Numbered from the stretch's first letter, positions 46,704-57,067 are shown. The stretch is DNA of 64,000 nt from Fictibacillus phosphorivorans (GCF_023715845.1 NZ_JAMBOR010000008.1:62001-126000), one strand, 5' to 3'. Numbers and translations: made by a program. The notes: generated by a model from the sequence alone, not told the origin.

Positions 46704-47663
46704 TCACTCGTTCTCTTTCGTGTCTCCAGGCTGCAAGCGCTGATTAAGGATTTTCTCTGCAGCTGTATAAGGATCTGTGGTGCCTTGCTCTATATCGGAT
46801 AGCCAGGAGAATCCATGTTCTTTTTCCTCTGTCCATACTTGTTGAAAAATCTCATGTTGGACCACTTCCATCACTTCGCGTTTCAGGTTGGCAAGCTTTC
46901 GAACGCTTCCCTCACCGCTCTCTTTTAAATACGCTTTATGAGCGAGAAGCGCTTCCCATAATGCTTCTAGCCCTTTATTTTCAGTAGAAATCGTCTGAAC
47001 CACCGGTGGCCGGTAGGGGCTATCGTGTTTGACGAGGTCGAGCATTGCTTCAATCTCTGCCAATAGCTTCGGAACGCCTGGCATATCCGCTTTGTTGACT
47101 ACAAACAAGTCTGCGATCTCCATGATTCCCGCTTTAAACACCTGTACGACATCCCCGCTGCCAGGGTTCAAGACCACTGCAACAGAATCTGCGAGTTTCA
47201 TAATATCGAGCTCCGACTGCCCGACTCCTACTGTTTCTATTAAAATCACATCAAACCCATAAGCATCCATGAGCCGCACAGTTTCCTTAGTAGAACGGGA
47301 GAGTCCGCCTAAGCTTCCGCGGGTACCCATACTTCGGATGAACACGCCAGGATCGGTAAAGTGATCAGCCATGCGTACACGGTCTCCAAGTATGGAGCCT
47401 CCGCTAAAGGGACTTGTCGGATCCACTGCCACAACCGCTACCGTCAATCCTTTATTGCGCAGGTATGAAATGAGGCGGTTAACGAGCGAGCTTTTCCCTG
47501 CACCGGGTGAACCTGTGATTCCGATCCAATGTGCGCCTTTTTGCATTGGGTAGATGCTTTTTAAAAGCTCTAGTTTATCGGCTCCGCTGTTTTCGGCAAG
47601 TGTGATCGCTTTTGCAAGGGCCCGTTCCTCTTTTTGCTGGATGCGCTTGGCTAATGGATGCAT
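46704..47663 (-). CDS. meaB: MeaB-type GTPase chaperone of a B12-dependent mutase
   Basis: A 319-residue SIMIBI-class GTPase that protects and reloads acyl-CoA mutases with adenosylcobalamin. P-loop GITGSPGAGKSSLVNRL, VAVDPTSPFSGGSILGDRVRM, IETVGVGQSELDI and base-recognition NKAD are all present; the C-terminal dimerisation arm is complete. AGGAGG precedes the ATG. IcmF already carries a fused chaperone domain, so this separate MeaB may serve another mutase encoded elsewhere, such as methylmalonyl-CoA mutase. Confidence 0.92.
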   Translation of the reverse strand: MHPLAKRIQQKEERALAKAITLAENSGADKLELLKSIYPMQKGAHWIGITGSPGAGKSSLVNRLISYLRNKGLTVAVVAVDPTSPFSGGSILGDRVRMADHFTDPGVFIRSMGTRGSLGGLSRSTKETVRLMDAYGFDVILIETVGVGQSELDIMKLADSVAVVLNPGSGDVVQVFKAGIMEIADLFVVNKADMPGVPKLLAEIEAMLDLVKHDSPYRPPVVQTISTENKGLEALWEALLAHKAYLKESGEGSVRKLANLKREVMEVVQHEIFQQVWTEEKEHGFSWLSDIEQGTTDPYTAAEKILNQRLQPGDTKENE

Positions 47664-47721
47664 GGTTTCCTCCTAAAAGATCTTAAAAAAATTTGGAAGT
47701 GGTGATTTTGTGCTTGGGGTT

Positions 47722-47852
47722 GTTGATTTACGCTCCAGATGTTCGCTTTCCGCGGGGCGGGCGGTGAGCCCATTCGTCGCTCTGCGACATTTAATGGTCT
47801 CACCTGTCCCACTGGTCCCGCAGGAGTCTCGCATCTTGCGCTCCAATCAACT
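47722..47852 (+). repeat. GC-rich dispersed palindromic repeat, copy R4
   Basis: Starts GTTGATTTACGCTCCAGATG, contains GGGGCGGGCGGTGAGCCC and CACCTGTCCCACTGGTCCCGC, and ends GCTCCAATCAACT. It fills most of the 303-base gap between meaB and the acyl-CoA dehydrogenase gene, both on the minus strand. Confidence 0.85.
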
Positions 47853-47966
47853 GCATGGGTGTTTTTAGAATCTATTTTGTCTAGCTGCGCTCTGTAAAAA
47901 GATCTCTGTTAAAAATCAACTCATGAAAAACCGATTCAAGCCAGAGCGTCACAAATGTTCTAACTC

Positions 47967-49109
47967 TTAATCTTTTAAAAGCATTTTTGAAATAACGAGT
48001 CGTTGAATTTCTTGTGTGCCTTCGTAGATTTGTGTGATTTTTGCGTCACGCATGTAGCGTTCTACTGGGTATTCTTTTGTGTAGCCGTATCCGCCGAATA
48101 CTTGAACGGCGTCGGTTGTTACTTCCATCGCGATGTCTCCTGCGAACAGTTTTGACATGGCGGATTCTTTCCCGTAGGACAAACCTTCTGATTCTCTCCA
48201 TGCTGCTTGGTAAGTTAAAAGTCTTGCTGCTTCCACTTTTGTTGCCATATCCGCTAGTTTGAACCCGATCCCTTGGTTCACTCCGATCGGCTTACCGAAC
48301 TGCTTACGTTCTTTCGCGTAGTTCACGGAAGCATCGAGTGCGCCTTGTGCGATACCAACTGCTTGAGCTGCGATACCGTTACGTCCGCCATCTAACGTCA
48401 TCATCGCGATCTTGAATCCTTCACCTTCTTTGCCCAGAAGGTTTTCAGCGGGCACTCGGCAATCTTCGAAAATGATCTCTAATGTTGGAGATGAACGGAT
48501 TCCAAGCTTCTTTTCTTTTTTCCCAAAAGAAAATCCTGGTGTTCCTTTTTCTACGATGAATGCAGATACACCTCTTGTGCCTGCATCTATATCCGTACGA
48601 GCAAATACTACATAGATCTCTGCGTCTCCCGCATTCGTTATAAATATTTTAGAGCCGTTAATGATGTAGTGATCACCGTCTTTTTTCGCTGTTGTTTTCA
48701 TGTTCCCTGCATCAGATCCAGAACCTGGCTCTGTTAAGCCGTAAGCACCGATCTTCTTTCCTTCTGCCATCGGACGAAGGAATTTCTGTTTCTGCTCTTC
48801 TGAACCGAACTTGAAGATCGGCCAGCCAGCAAGGGACGTATGTGCTGAAAGGGTTACACCCACTGACGCACAAACGCGTGAAAGTTCTTCTACTGCGATA
48901 ACATAGCCAAGATAGTCCCCGCCGATTCCGCCGTATTCTTCTGGCCAAGGAATCCCACAAAGCCCAAGCTCTCCCATTTGATCAAAGATGGAACGGTCGA
49001 AACGTTCTTCTTCATCACGCTCAGCCGCTGTCGGTTCTACTTCGTTCTTTGCGAAGTCACGGACCATCTTGCGAATCATTTCGTGTTCTTCAGATAATAA
49101 AAATTGCAT
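47967..49109 (-). CDS. acdA: Acyl-CoA dehydrogenase AcdA
   Basis: FAD enzyme for the first step of beta-oxidation, 380 residues. It has N-terminal helices, the FAD-contact [17 protein letters not shown] near 130, [18 protein letters not shown], and C-terminal [31 protein letters not shown]. The catalytic base is probably the Glu in [10 protein letters not shown]. The sequence is close to B. subtilis AcdA. Electrons would leave through ETF and FadF (52549). It follows its paralogue by 16 bases, in one unit with hbd, thiolase and fadF. Confidence 0.92.
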   Translation of the reverse strand: MQFLLSEEHEMIRKMVRDFAKNEVEPTAAERDEEERFDRSIFDQMGELGLCGIPWPEEYGGIGGDYLGYVIAVEELSRVCASVGVTLSAHTSLAGWPIFKFGSEEQKQKFLRPMAEGKKIGAYGLTEPGSGSDAGNMKTTAKKDGDHYIINGSKIFITNAGDAEIYVVFARTDIDAGTRGVSAFIVEKGTPGFSFGKKEKKLGIRSSPTLEIIFEDCRVPAENLLGKEGEGFKIAMMTLDGGRNGIAAQAVGIAQGALDASVNYAKERKQFGKPIGVNQGIGFKLADMATKVEAARLLTYQAAWRESEGLSYGKESAMSKLFAGDIAMEVTTDAVQVFGGYGYTKEYPVERYMRDAKITQIYEGTQEIQRLVISKMLLKD

Positions 49110-49125
49110 CTCTATTCTCTCCCTC

Positions 49126-50265
49126 TTACCCTAGTAGGTGTTTGCTGAGTACCATTCTCTGTATTTCACTTGTTCCTTCGTAGATCTGACACACCTTCGC
49201 GTCACGGAACAATCTTTCAACCGGATATTCTTTTGAATAGCCATAACCACCATAGACTTGCACCGCTTCAATCGCTGTTTTCATCGCGGTTTCGGAAGCG
49301 AATAGTTTCGCCATAGACGCTTCTTTTCCGCATGAAATGTTGTTTGTCTTCATGTCTGCCGCACGATAGGTTAATAATCTTGCCGCTTCCACTTCTGTTG
49401 CCATGTCCGCCAGTTTGAATCCTAAACCTTGATTTGCTCCGATCGGCTTGCCGAATTGTTTTCTCTCTTTTGCATAATTGACTGCATATTCAAGTGCAGC
49501 TTCTGCGATCCCCAACGATTGTGCCGCAATACCGATCCTGCCCGTATTCAGGTTACTCATCGCGATCTTAAAGCCTTCCCCTTCATTACCTAACAGATTT
49601 TTAGCAGGAACACGCGCGTCCTCAAAAATGATCTCGCACGTGTTTGATCCGTTTAACCCCATTTTTTTCTCTTTCTTCCCTACTGAAAATCCCGGCGTGT
49701 CTTTATCTACGATGAAAGCGGATATCCCATAGCTGCCTTTGTCTGGTTCAGTTGAAGCAAACACGATATAGACATCGGCCTCGCCTGCATTGGTAATAAA
49801 AATCTTAGAACCGTTCAAAACGTAGTGATCACCTTTTTTAACCGCTCTTGTCTTAAGACTAGCTGCATCAGAACCTGAACTTGGTTCTGTAAGTCCGAAC
49901 GCACCAAGGTACTCTCCACTCGCTAACTTAGGAATGTATTTTTTCTTTTGTTCTTCATTCCCGAAATAAAGGATCGGATTCGTTCCGACACTCGTATGAA
50001 CGGATAAAATCACACCGATCGTCGCGCTCACTTTGGATAACTCGTTAATCGCGATGATGTATGATGTAAAGTCCATCCCTGCACCGCCATACTCTTCAGG
50101 GATGGGAATTCCCATGAGTCCAAGCTCCGCCATCTTCTTAATAAGATGACGAGGAAACTCTTCCGTTTCTTCCATATGTTCAATGGCGGGTGCTATCTCT
50201 TTTTGTGCAAAATCCCGTACCATCTTCTGCATCATCTTTTGTTCTTCCGTAAACACGAGGTTCAT
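49126..50265 (-). CDS. Acyl-CoA dehydrogenase, short/branched-chain type (MmgC/Bcd-like)
   Basis: A 379-residue paralogue of the next gene, with the same motifs: [55 protein letters not shown] and catalytic Glu in [11 protein letters not shown]. The opening [20 protein letters not shown] resembles short- and branched-chain dehydrogenases. With icmF in the cluster, butyryl- or isobutyryl-CoA is a plausible substrate, but sequence alone does not settle chain length. GGGGAGAG precedes the ATG. Confidence 0.88.
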   Translation of the reverse strand: MNLVFTEEQKMMQKMVRDFAQKEIAPAIEHMEETEEFPRHLIKKMAELGLMGIPIPEEYGGAGMDFTSYIIAINELSKVSATIGVILSVHTSVGTNPILYFGNEEQKKKYIPKLASGEYLGAFGLTEPSSGSDAASLKTRAVKKGDHYVLNGSKIFITNAGEADVYIVFASTEPDKGSYGISAFIVDKDTPGFSVGKKEKKMGLNGSNTCEIIFEDARVPAKNLLGNEGEGFKIAMSNLNTGRIGIAAQSLGIAEAALEYAVNYAKERKQFGKPIGANQGLGFKLADMATEVEAARLLTYRAADMKTNNISCGKEASMAKLFASETAMKTAIEAVQVYGGYGYSKEYPVERLFRDAKVCQIYEGTSEIQRMVLSKHLLG

Positions 50266-50354
50266 GGTCTCTCCCCATTTCCATTTTGAAATGCTGAACT
50301 GTCTTTCTCACAAAGACAAAATTGAATTTTTGTCTTTGTTTGGGGTCAGACCCC

Positions 50355-51206
50355 CTATGCGTAGGTGTAGAAGCCTTTGCCTGTCTTCTTGCCTAGCCAG
50401 CCAGCTTTTACGTACTTTCTCAAGAGCGGGCATGGGCGGTACTTATCGTCACCGAAGCCTTCATGGAGCGTTTCCATGATGTACAAGCATGTATCAAGTC
50501 CAATAAAGTCTGCTAACGTTAACGGTCCCATCGGGTGGTTCATTCCGAGTTTCATAATCTCATCAACCGCTTCCGGTGTCGCAACGCCTTCATAGACCGC
50601 GAATATCGCTTCGTTGATCATAGGCATTAGAATACGGTTTGAGATGAACCCTGGAAAATCGTTTACCTCCACTGGTACTTTTGAGAGTTTCTTAGATACC
50701 GCTTCGATCGTTTCATAAACCTCGTCAGTCGTTTGAAGCCCACGGATGATCTCTACTAGTTTCATAACCGGAACCGGGTTCATGAAGTGCATGCCGATCA
50801 CTTTCTCCGGACGTTCAGTCGCTGCAGCAATTTCCGTGATCGGAAGGGAAGATGTATTTGATGCTAAAATCGCGTGATCTGGTGCAAATTGGTCCAGCAT
50901 CTTAAAGAGCTGTGTTTTGACGTCCATGTTCTCAACGACCGCTTCGATGACTAAGTCTGCTTTAGAAGCATTTTCTAAGGCGACAGAGGTCGTTACACGG
51001 GAAAGGATCGCTTCTTTTTCTCTTTCTTCCAAACGTCCTTTTTCAACTTGACGATTTAAGTTCTTCTGAATGTTTCCAATTCCTTTTTCAATAAATTCTT
51101 CCTTAATATCGTGCAAAATAACGTCGAAGCCTGCCATGGCACAGACTTGTGCGATTCCTGATCCCATCTGTCCTGCGCCAATCACCATAATTTGATTGAT
51201 GTTCAC
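50355..51206 (-). CDS. mmgB: 3-hydroxybutyryl-CoA dehydrogenase
   Basis: NAD-dependent oxidation of 3-hydroxyacyl-CoA, 283 residues. The Rossmann motif [21 protein letters not shown] at the start, [16 protein letters not shown], catalytic His in [20 protein letters not shown], and [19 protein letters not shown] define the family. The start is GTG at 51206 with GAGGAGG eight bases before it. It lies between thiolase (15-base gap) and an acyl-CoA dehydrogenase. A 13-bp palindrome (GGGGTCAGACCCC) ends at its stop codon. Confidence 0.93.
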   Translation of the reverse strand: MNINQIMVIGAGQMGSGIAQVCAMAGFDVILHDIKEEFIEKGIGNIQKNLNRQVEKGRLEEREKEAILSRVTTSVALENASKADLVIEAVVENMDVKTQLFKMLDQFAPDHAILASNTSSLPITEIAAATERPEKVIGMHFMNPVPVMKLVEIIRGLQTTDEVYETIEAVSKKLSKVPVEVNDFPGFISNRILMPMINEAIFAVYEGVATPEAVDEIMKLGMNHPMGPLTLADFIGLDTCLYIMETLHEGFGDDKYRPCPLLRKYVKAGWLGKKTGKGFYTYA

Positions 51207-51221
51207 TTATGCTTCCTCCTC

Positions 51222-52406
51222 TTATCCTTGTACTTCTACTAAAATGGCGTCACCTTGACCGCCGCCTGAACAGATCGATGCGATTCCAAGCCCGCCGCCG
51301 CGTCTTCTCAATTCATGTATTAACGTAAGGACGATACGTGTGCCGCTCGCTCCAATCGGATGCCCGAGTGCGACCGCACCACCGTTCACATTCACTTTTT
51401 CAAGATCTAACCCAGCAAGCTCTGCACTTGTTAAAGCAACAGCTGCAAATGCTTCGTTGATTTCAAACAAGTCGATCTCATCCAGTGTTTTTCCTGTTTT
51501 CTTTAAAAGCTCTGTAATCACAAGCCCGGGTGTTTTCGGGAAGTCTTTCGCTTCTACTGCAATCGCTGTATGACCTAAGATCGTCGCCATCACTTCTTTT
51601 CCTTCTTTTAGTGCACGTTCTTCACTCATCACAACCACTGCTGCCGCACCGTCATTTACCCCTGGCGCATTTCCTGCTGTAATCGTTCCATCTTGTGAAA
51701 AGACAGGTCTTAACTTTGCAAGAGATTCAATAGAAGTATCCTTTCGCGGAGACTCATCTTTTGAAACAACGATCGGATCTCCTTTACGCTGAGGAACTTC
51801 TACTGGCACGATCTCTTCAGCAAACACATCGTTCTCTGCTGCTTCCACTGCCAAACGGTGACTTCTGTATGCCCACTCGTCTTGGCGCTCTCGCGTGATC
51901 TCCATCTCTTTTGCCACATCGTTTCCGTAGATCCCCATATGAACTCCAGTGAACGTACACGTTAACCCGTCATGCACCATAAGGTCTTTCACAGAGCTGT
52001 CACCCATACGAAGTCCCCAACGCGCTTTTGGTAAAATATACGGAGCATTGCTCATCGATTCCATTCCGCCTGCAACGATCACCTCTTCATCGCCTGCACG
52101 GATGATCTGATCGGCCATCGTAATCGAACGAAGACCTGAAGCACAGACTTTGTTGATCGTCTCTGTCTTTGTTTCCCAAGGCAGTCCTGCTTTTTGTGCT
52201 GCTTGACGAGAAGGGATCTGGCCTTGCCCGCCTTGAAGAACACATCCTAAAATCACTTCATCAACCGATTCAGGTGAAACGCCTCCGCGCTGTAACGCTT
52301 CTTTGATCGCGATTCCACCTAAGTCTGACGCGGTCAATGAGCTTAACCCACCGCCAAATTTCCCAACAGGCGTACGTGCCCCGCTGACGATTACTGATCT
52401 AGTCAT
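51222..52406 (-). CDS. mmgA: Acetyl-CoA C-acetyltransferase (thiolase)
   Basis: Thiolase, 394 residues, that cleaves 3-ketoacyl-CoA or condenses acetyl-CoA. The nucleophile Cys is in [14 protein letters not shown] (about 88), [14 protein letters not shown] follows, and [20 protein letters not shown] and the second Cys in [13 protein letters not shown] are at the C-terminus. GGGAGG precedes the ATG. A near-perfect cre and a candidate TetR operator lie in the upstream gap, so the thiolase-hbd-acd genes may start a transcript here as well as being read from fadF. Confidence 0.94.
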   Translation of the reverse strand: MTRSVIVSGARTPVGKFGGGLSSLTASDLGGIAIKEALQRGGVSPESVDEVILGCVLQGGQGQIPSRQAAQKAGLPWETKTETINKVCASGLRSITMADQIIRAGDEEVIVAGGMESMSNAPYILPKARWGLRMGDSSVKDLMVHDGLTCTFTGVHMGIYGNDVAKEMEITRERQDEWAYRSHRLAVEAAENDVFAEEIVPVEVPQRKGDPIVVSKDESPRKDTSIESLAKLRPVFSQDGTITAGNAPGVNDGAAAVVVMSEERALKEGKEVMATILGHTAIAVEAKDFPKTPGLVITELLKKTGKTLDEIDLFEINEAFAAVALTSAELAGLDLEKVNVNGGAVALGHPIGASGTRIVLTLIHELRRRGGGLGIASICSGGGQGDAILVEVQG

Positions 52407-52438
52407 ACAAAAACCTCCCGTATTTGTTGAATTCCAAT

Positions 52439-52452
52439 AGTAAACGCTTTCA
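52439..52452 (-). promoter_or_regulatory. cre-like site upstream of the thiolase gene
   Basis: Minus strand TGAAAGCGTTTACT matches the CcpA consensus at all fixed positions except the last base. It is 33 bases before the thiolase start, where binding would block transcription in good carbon supply. Confidence 0.55.
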
Positions 52453-52470
52453 AAAGGTTATTAGACATGC

Positions 52471-52484
52471 CGAGCGAACGCTCA
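52471..52484 (-). promoter_or_regulatory. Candidate TetR operator upstream of the thiolase gene
   Basis: CGAGCG AA CGCTCA inverted repeat followed by GTC. It aligns base for base with the site at 54782-54795 (shared pattern GANYGANCNYTCAGTC), differing mainly by transitions. Confidence 0.55.
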
Positions 52485-52548
52485 GTCACCTACTAATCAA
52501 GGATGAAGCTGCCGGCACGGAACCAAGCAGCTCATCTGTCTCATTCAA

Positions 52549-54681
52549 TTACTGAAGAACCTCTTGTTTTTGTGACCCAAACAAAGATTTCTCCAAGATT
52601 TCAACAACATCTAACGTTTGGACTTGATCCTCAACTTCCTTCGCTTTCGTACCATCACTTAGCATCGTTAAGCAGTATGGACATCCGCTTCCGATCATGG
52701 TTGGATTAACTGCCAGTGCCTGTTCTGTACGAGCGACGTTCACACGCGATCCTGCTTTTTCCTCCATCCACATCATTCCTCCGCCAGCTCCACAGCACAT
52801 ACCGTTCTGACGATTACGATCCATCTCAACGACCTTAACGCCAGGAATAGCTTTTAAAATATCCCGAGGTGGTTCGTATACTTCGTTATAACGGCCAAGG
52901 TAGCATGAATCATGATACGTGATCGTCTCATTCACTTCATACTTCGGCTTAATTCTTCCTTCTTTGATCCATTCAGCGAGAAGCTCCGTATGGTGATACA
53001 CTTCCGCCTTCAGACCAAACTCCGGATACTCATTCTTAAACGTGTTATAAGCATGCGGGTCAATCGTAATGATTTTCTTCACATCATGCTTTTCAAACAA
53101 TGCAATGTTCGCGCTCGCCATCTCTTGGAACAAGAACTCATTCCCAAGACGACGTGCCGTATCCCCAGAGTTTTTCTCTTTGTTACCAAGAATCGCGTAG
53201 GTGATGCCCGCTTCGTTCATGATCTTCGCTAAAGAAAGCGCGATTTTCTGTGAACGGTTGTCATAAGCACCCATCGAGCTGACCCAGAACAAGTACTCGA
53301 ACTCTTCTCCTGCTTTTTCTTTCTCTTTTACCGTTGGAACGGCGATATCTTCCTTCAGTTCACGCCAGTTCTCACGCTCTTTTTTCGAGATTCCCCAAGG
53401 GTTCCCTTGCTTTTCAATATTCTTAATCGCACGCTGCGCTTCCGAATCCATCTTACCTTCCGTTAACACAAGGTAACGGCGCATATCGATAATCTTATCT
53501 ACGTGCTCATTCATTACCGGACATTGATCTTCACAATTTCGGCAAGTGGTACATGCCCAGATTTCTTCTTCTGTCATGACTTCACCGATCATCTCCACAT
53601 CATAAGAAAGTGCAGATGAACCTTCAGTAGCTGCAGCCGTTTCCTGTGCTCCTTGACCTCTCGCTTCAAAGGCGATCTGGTTGCCTCTTGTGTTTGAGAA
53701 CGCAAAGGCAGGCATCCAAGGAGTGCGTGAAGTAACCGCTGCTCCCTTTTCGGTTAAGTGATCGCGTAATTTAATAATCATGTCCATAGGCGAAAGCATC
53801 TTTCCTGTACCTGTCGCCGGACAAACATTTGTACAGCGTCCACACTCTACGCAGGCATATAGGTCAACAAGCTGCTTTTGGTTGAAGTCCTCGATCCGAT
53901 TCACACCGAAAACTTCCTGGGTCTCATCTTCAAAATTAATTGATGATAACTTTCCTACTTTATCTTTACGGCCAAGCCATACATTCAACGGCCCAGCGAT
54001 CAAATGTGCATGTTTTGATTGAGGAACATACACTAAGAACGTTAATAAGAATAACAAATGAATCCACCAGGAGATGAAGAATACAACAGCAGCTCCTGTT
54101 TCTCCTAACAAGCCGAGACCCATCGCAAGTACCGATGCGATTGGCGCTGTCCATTCGTACGGAAGGTCATGCCAGATGATTTCAGCAGCATTCCCTACCA
54201 GCACAGAAAGCATCAGACCGCCGATGAACAATAGAACAAGACCTGCTTTAAATCCGCGTTTTAGGCGGACAAGCTTTTCGATATATCTTCTATAGAAAGC
54301 CCAAACGACCGCAACTAAGATCATCGTGGTTACGATTTCCTGGAAGAACGTGAAACCAGGATAAAGCGGACCTAAAGGCAGATGTGATCCCGGGGCGAGT
54401 CCTTTCCAGATAAAATCAATTGCTCCAAACTGGACTAAGATAAATCCATAAAAGAACATAACGTGAATAATACCGCTTTTCTTATCTTTTAAGAGCTTCT
54501 TCTGTCCGAAGACATTGACGAGCACTGCCTTGATTCTTTCTTGTACGGTATGATCAAACTCAACTTTTTTACCAAGCTTTATAAACTCATACCTTGTCTT
54601 AACCACATAAGCGAACAAAAAAATCGCGTAAGCGGTTACAAAAAGAAATGCAATCCAGTTTGCAATCATTAAGCCGTCCAT
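52549..54681 (-). CDS. fadF: FadF-type Fe-S oxidoreductase (ETF:quinone route)
   Basis: Membrane protein of 710 residues expected to pass electrons from ETF to menaquinone during beta-oxidation. An N-terminal membrane domain of about six segments (1-240), related to heterodisulfide/nitrate reductase cytochrome subunits, precedes two 4Fe-4S clusters: CVECGRCTNVCPATG near 280 and CTTCRNCEDQCPV near 385. Two CCG domains follow, with YHDSCYLGRYN and GMCCGAGGGMMW (about 575-650). The ATG at 54681 is six bases from GGGAGAG; a GTG just before it is too close. It heads the beta-oxidation genes, unlike B. subtilis where only acdA follows. Confidence 0.9.
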   Translation of the reverse strand: MDGLMIANWIAFLFVTAYAIFLFAYVVKTRYEFIKLGKKVEFDHTVQERIKAVLVNVFGQKKLLKDKKSGIIHVMFFYGFILVQFGAIDFIWKGLAPGSHLPLGPLYPGFTFFQEIVTTMILVAVVWAFYRRYIEKLVRLKRGFKAGLVLLFIGGLMLSVLVGNAAEIIWHDLPYEWTAPIASVLAMGLGLLGETGAAVVFFISWWIHLLFLLTFLVYVPQSKHAHLIAGPLNVWLGRKDKVGKLSSINFEDETQEVFGVNRIEDFNQKQLVDLYACVECGRCTNVCPATGTGKMLSPMDMIIKLRDHLTEKGAAVTSRTPWMPAFAFSNTRGNQIAFEARGQGAQETAAATEGSSALSYDVEMIGEVMTEEEIWACTTCRNCEDQCPVMNEHVDKIIDMRRYLVLTEGKMDSEAQRAIKNIEKQGNPWGISKKERENWRELKEDIAVPTVKEKEKAGEEFEYLFWVSSMGAYDNRSQKIALSLAKIMNEAGITYAILGNKEKNSGDTARRLGNEFLFQEMASANIALFEKHDVKKIITIDPHAYNTFKNEYPEFGLKAEVYHHTELLAEWIKEGRIKPKYEVNETITYHDSCYLGRYNEVYEPPRDILKAIPGVKVVEMDRNRQNGMCCGAGGGMMWMEEKAGSRVNVARTEQALAVNPTMIGSGCPYCLTMLSDGTKAKEVEDQVQTLDVVEILEKSLFGSQKQEVLQ

Positions 54682-54762
54682 CACATTCTCTCCCTTCCCA
54701 TGTTGCTACTCCCTATTTCTTTTTCTTTCAACTATTCAAATTAAAACTAATTTTCTGACATC

Positions 54763-54795
54763 ATTATATCATAAAAAATAATGAATGAGCATTCA
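54763..54795 (-). promoter_or_regulatory. fadF promoter with overlapping TetR operator
   Basis: Minus strand TATAAT at 54768-54763 is a perfect -10. TGAATG AG CATTCA (54782-54795) covers the -35 region and resembles half-sites of the Bacillus FadR box. A bound repressor would exclude polymerase. The divergent clsB gene starts at 54883. Confidence 0.65.
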
Positions 54796-54882
54796 GTCGG
54801 ATTAAATTGTAAAATTTTTTAGTGCTTTTATTCTTGCAGGGTATACTAATACGAAAGTTTGTAGAAGGAGGCGTTATTTTAG

Positions 54883-56067
54883 ATGTGGATTGTTCTTTTA
54901 ATTGCCGTTTTACTTATCTTAGCATCGCTTGATTTTTATTATGGACATAAAAAACAAGTCAGTCTGGAACTGCCTCCATCTTACGGAAAAGGCGAAATGC
55001 AATTTTTATCAACCGGCTATCATTTTTTTGATGCCCTTTTTGAGGATATAAAGAATGCCGTCGAATATATCCACATCCAGTTCTATATTCTTCGTGATGA
55101 TGAACTTGGACAAGAACTTTGTTCACTGTTGATCCAAAAAGCACAAAAAGGCGTTGAAGTGAGACTGCTGGTCGATTGTTTAGGCAGTCACGGGATTAAA
55201 AACGAAACCATTCAATCCTTAAAACAAGCAGGCATTCATTTTCAAAAAAGCAACAAGCCCGGATTCCCTTATTTTTTGTATCGGTTGAACCACCGAAATC
55301 ATCGGAAAGTAGTGATAATCGACGGAAACATCGGATATATTGGCGGTTATAATATCGGAAATGAATATATCGGCAAAGATACGAAGCTCGGCGATTGGCG
55401 TGACTATCACTTGCGTTTAAAGGGTTCGGTCGTTGATGCGCTTCAGCAATCTTTCAATCATGATTGGAACGTTGCGTCCGGAGACAAAGTAAGTGTATCT
55501 GCGACTATAGACCATGATGATCCCTCTTACAAAGACTTTATGCTCGTTCATTCAAGCGGCAGTGCCGTCTACCGATTTTTTTATGAAAAGATTCAGCGGT
55601 CAAAAAAAAGCATCTTAATTGGTTCAGCTTACTTTATTCCGGGTAAAAAGATGAACAAGGCACTTTTAAGAGCGATCAAACGAGGCGTGAAACTCACCTT
55701 GGTCGTTCCAATGAATCCCGATCACCCTTTCGTTCAAGAAGCATCCTATATCTATTTAAAACCGCTTTTAGAAGCCGGAGCAGAAATCTATCAGTTCCAT
55801 GAAGGGTTCTATCATTCAAAAGTGCTGATGTTTGATGAACAGATCTGTGATATTGGAACGGCGAACTTTGATTTCCGCAGTTTTTTCTTTAACGATGAAA
55901 TCAACTGTATCTTCACTGACAAACATTATATACAAGAGGTAAAAAGGGTGATTGAGTCAGATCTAGCGCGGTCTGAAATACTAACGCTAGAGCGTCTCAA
56001 AAAGACCCGCACTCCTAATGTCCGCATAAAGGAAGCAGTCAGTTTTATCCTTTCGCCGTTTTTGTAA
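54883..56067 (+). CDS. clsB: Cardiolipin synthase family protein (YwjE/ClsB)
   Basis: A 394-residue phospholipase D-superfamily enzyme with one N-terminal membrane segment (WIVLLIAVLLILASLDF). Two HKD motifs are present: HRNHRKVVIIDGNIGYIGG near 145 and FYHSKVLMFDEQICDIGTANFD near 310. It joins two phosphatidylglycerols to cardiolipin or has a related function. GGAGG lies upstream of the ATG. Only one membrane segment is seen instead of the two of ClsA, which fits YwjE. Its position beside fadF and uvsE is conserved. Confidence 0.9.
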   Translation: MWIVLLIAVLLILASLDFYYGHKKQVSLELPPSYGKGEMQFLSTGYHFFDALFEDIKNAVEYIHIQFYILRDDELGQELCSLLIQKAQKGVEVRLLVDCLGSHGIKNETIQSLKQAGIHFQKSNKPGFPYFLYRLNHRNHRKVVIIDGNIGYIGGYNIGNEYIGKDTKLGDWRDYHLRLKGSVVDALQQSFNHDWNVASGDKVSVSATIDHDDPSYKDFMLVHSSGSAVYRFFYEKIQRSKKSILIGSAYFIPGKKMNKALLRAIKRGVKLTLVVPMNPDHPFVQEASYIYLKPLLEAGAEIYQFHEGFYHSKVLMFDEQICDIGTANFDFRSFFFNDEINCIFTDKHYIQEVKRVIESDLARSEILTLERLKKTRTPNVRIKEAVSFILSPFL

Positions 56068-56113
56068 GGAGGTGATTTTCATCTAAACTGTTTAGAATTT
56101 AAGGGGGCCAAGA

Positions 56114-57067
56114 ATGCTGACATCCTTTGGTTTTGTGTCGACGGCTCTTAACTTATATGAAGCCTCGCCAGCTAAAACGATGACATTTGCTACATACCAA
56201 AAAAGAGATAAAAAAGAGCGGGAGGCCCAGCTCCTCGCGATTACAAAAAATAATTTAGAGCGCACATTGCGTGTTCTTCATTATTGCGTCGCGCACGAGC
56301 TGCCCTTATACCGTATGTCCTCTTCTATTGTTCCACTTGCTACACACCCAGAGGCTGCGTGGGATTTTTTGAAGAATACGAAACAAGAATGCAAAGAGAT
56401 CGAGAAACTAGTAAAAAAATATAACATTAGAACGAGCATGCATCCCAATCAATTCACGCTTTTCACAAGCCCCCGACCTGAAGTCACGGTAAATGCCGTG
56501 AAAGATATGCAGTATCACTACGACCTTTTAAAAGGAATGGGTATTGAGGATCGGAGCTACATCAACATTCATGTAGGCGGAGCTTATGGAGATAAGGAAG
56601 CCGCATTAGAGCGATTTTATGAAAATATTAAAACACTGCCGGCAGACGTTAAAAGCCGTATGACGCTTGAAAACGATGATAAAACGTTCACGACAAAAGA
56701 AACTTTAGAGGTGTGTGAAAAAGAAGGGATCCCGTTCATGTTTGATTATCATCATGACAAAGCGAACCCTGGTGACACGCCTTTAGAAGAGCTGCTTCCC
56801 CGTTTTGTTGAGACTTGGAAGCATACAGGACGGCCGCCGAAAGTGCACCTTTCTTCACCTAAAGATGAAAAAGCCTACAGAAGCCATCATGACTTTGTCA
56901 GTTTGGATTATGTGCTTCCCTTTTTTAAGATGGCCTCAGCATTTACGGATGAGCTCGATGTGATGATCGAGGCCAAACAAAAAGACCGCGCTGCCCTTCA
57001 GCTTATTAATGAGCTTGAAAAGGTACGCGGTTTTAAAAGAATGAGCGGCGGAACAATTCTCATGTGA
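56114..57067 (+). CDS. uvsE: UV damage endonuclease
   Basis: Cuts DNA 5' to UV photoproducts and other lesions. The 317-residue UvdE TIM-barrel has LTSFGFVSTALNLYEASPAK at the start. Metal-binding residues lie in RMSSSIVPLATHPE, TSMHPNQFTLFTSPRPE, INIHVGGAYGDKEAAL, LENDDKTF, FDYHHDKANPG and VHLSSPKDEKAYRSHHDFV. AAGGGGG precedes the ATG. It corresponds to B. subtilis ywjD and follows clsB by 46 bases. Its last 8 bases overlap the end of the convergent hydrolase gene. Confidence 0.94.
   Translation: MLTSFGFVSTALNLYEASPAKTMTFATYQKRDKKEREAQLLAITKNNLERTLRVLHYCVAHELPLYRMSSSIVPLATHPEAAWDFLKNTKQECKEIEKLVKKYNIRTSMHPNQFTLFTSPRPEVTVNAVKDMQYHYDLLKGMGIEDRSYINIHVGGAYGDKEAALERFYENIKTLPADVKSRMTLENDDKTFTTKETLEVCEKEGIPFMFDYHHDKANPGDTPLEELLPRFVETWKHTGRPPKVHLSSPKDEKAYRSHHDFVSLDYVLPFFKMASAFTDELDVMIEAKQKDRAALQLINELEKVRGFKRMSGGTILM

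Noticed and set aside
54959-55144. Minus-strand frame inside clsB
   Set aside because: Shadow of the phospholipase-type gene.
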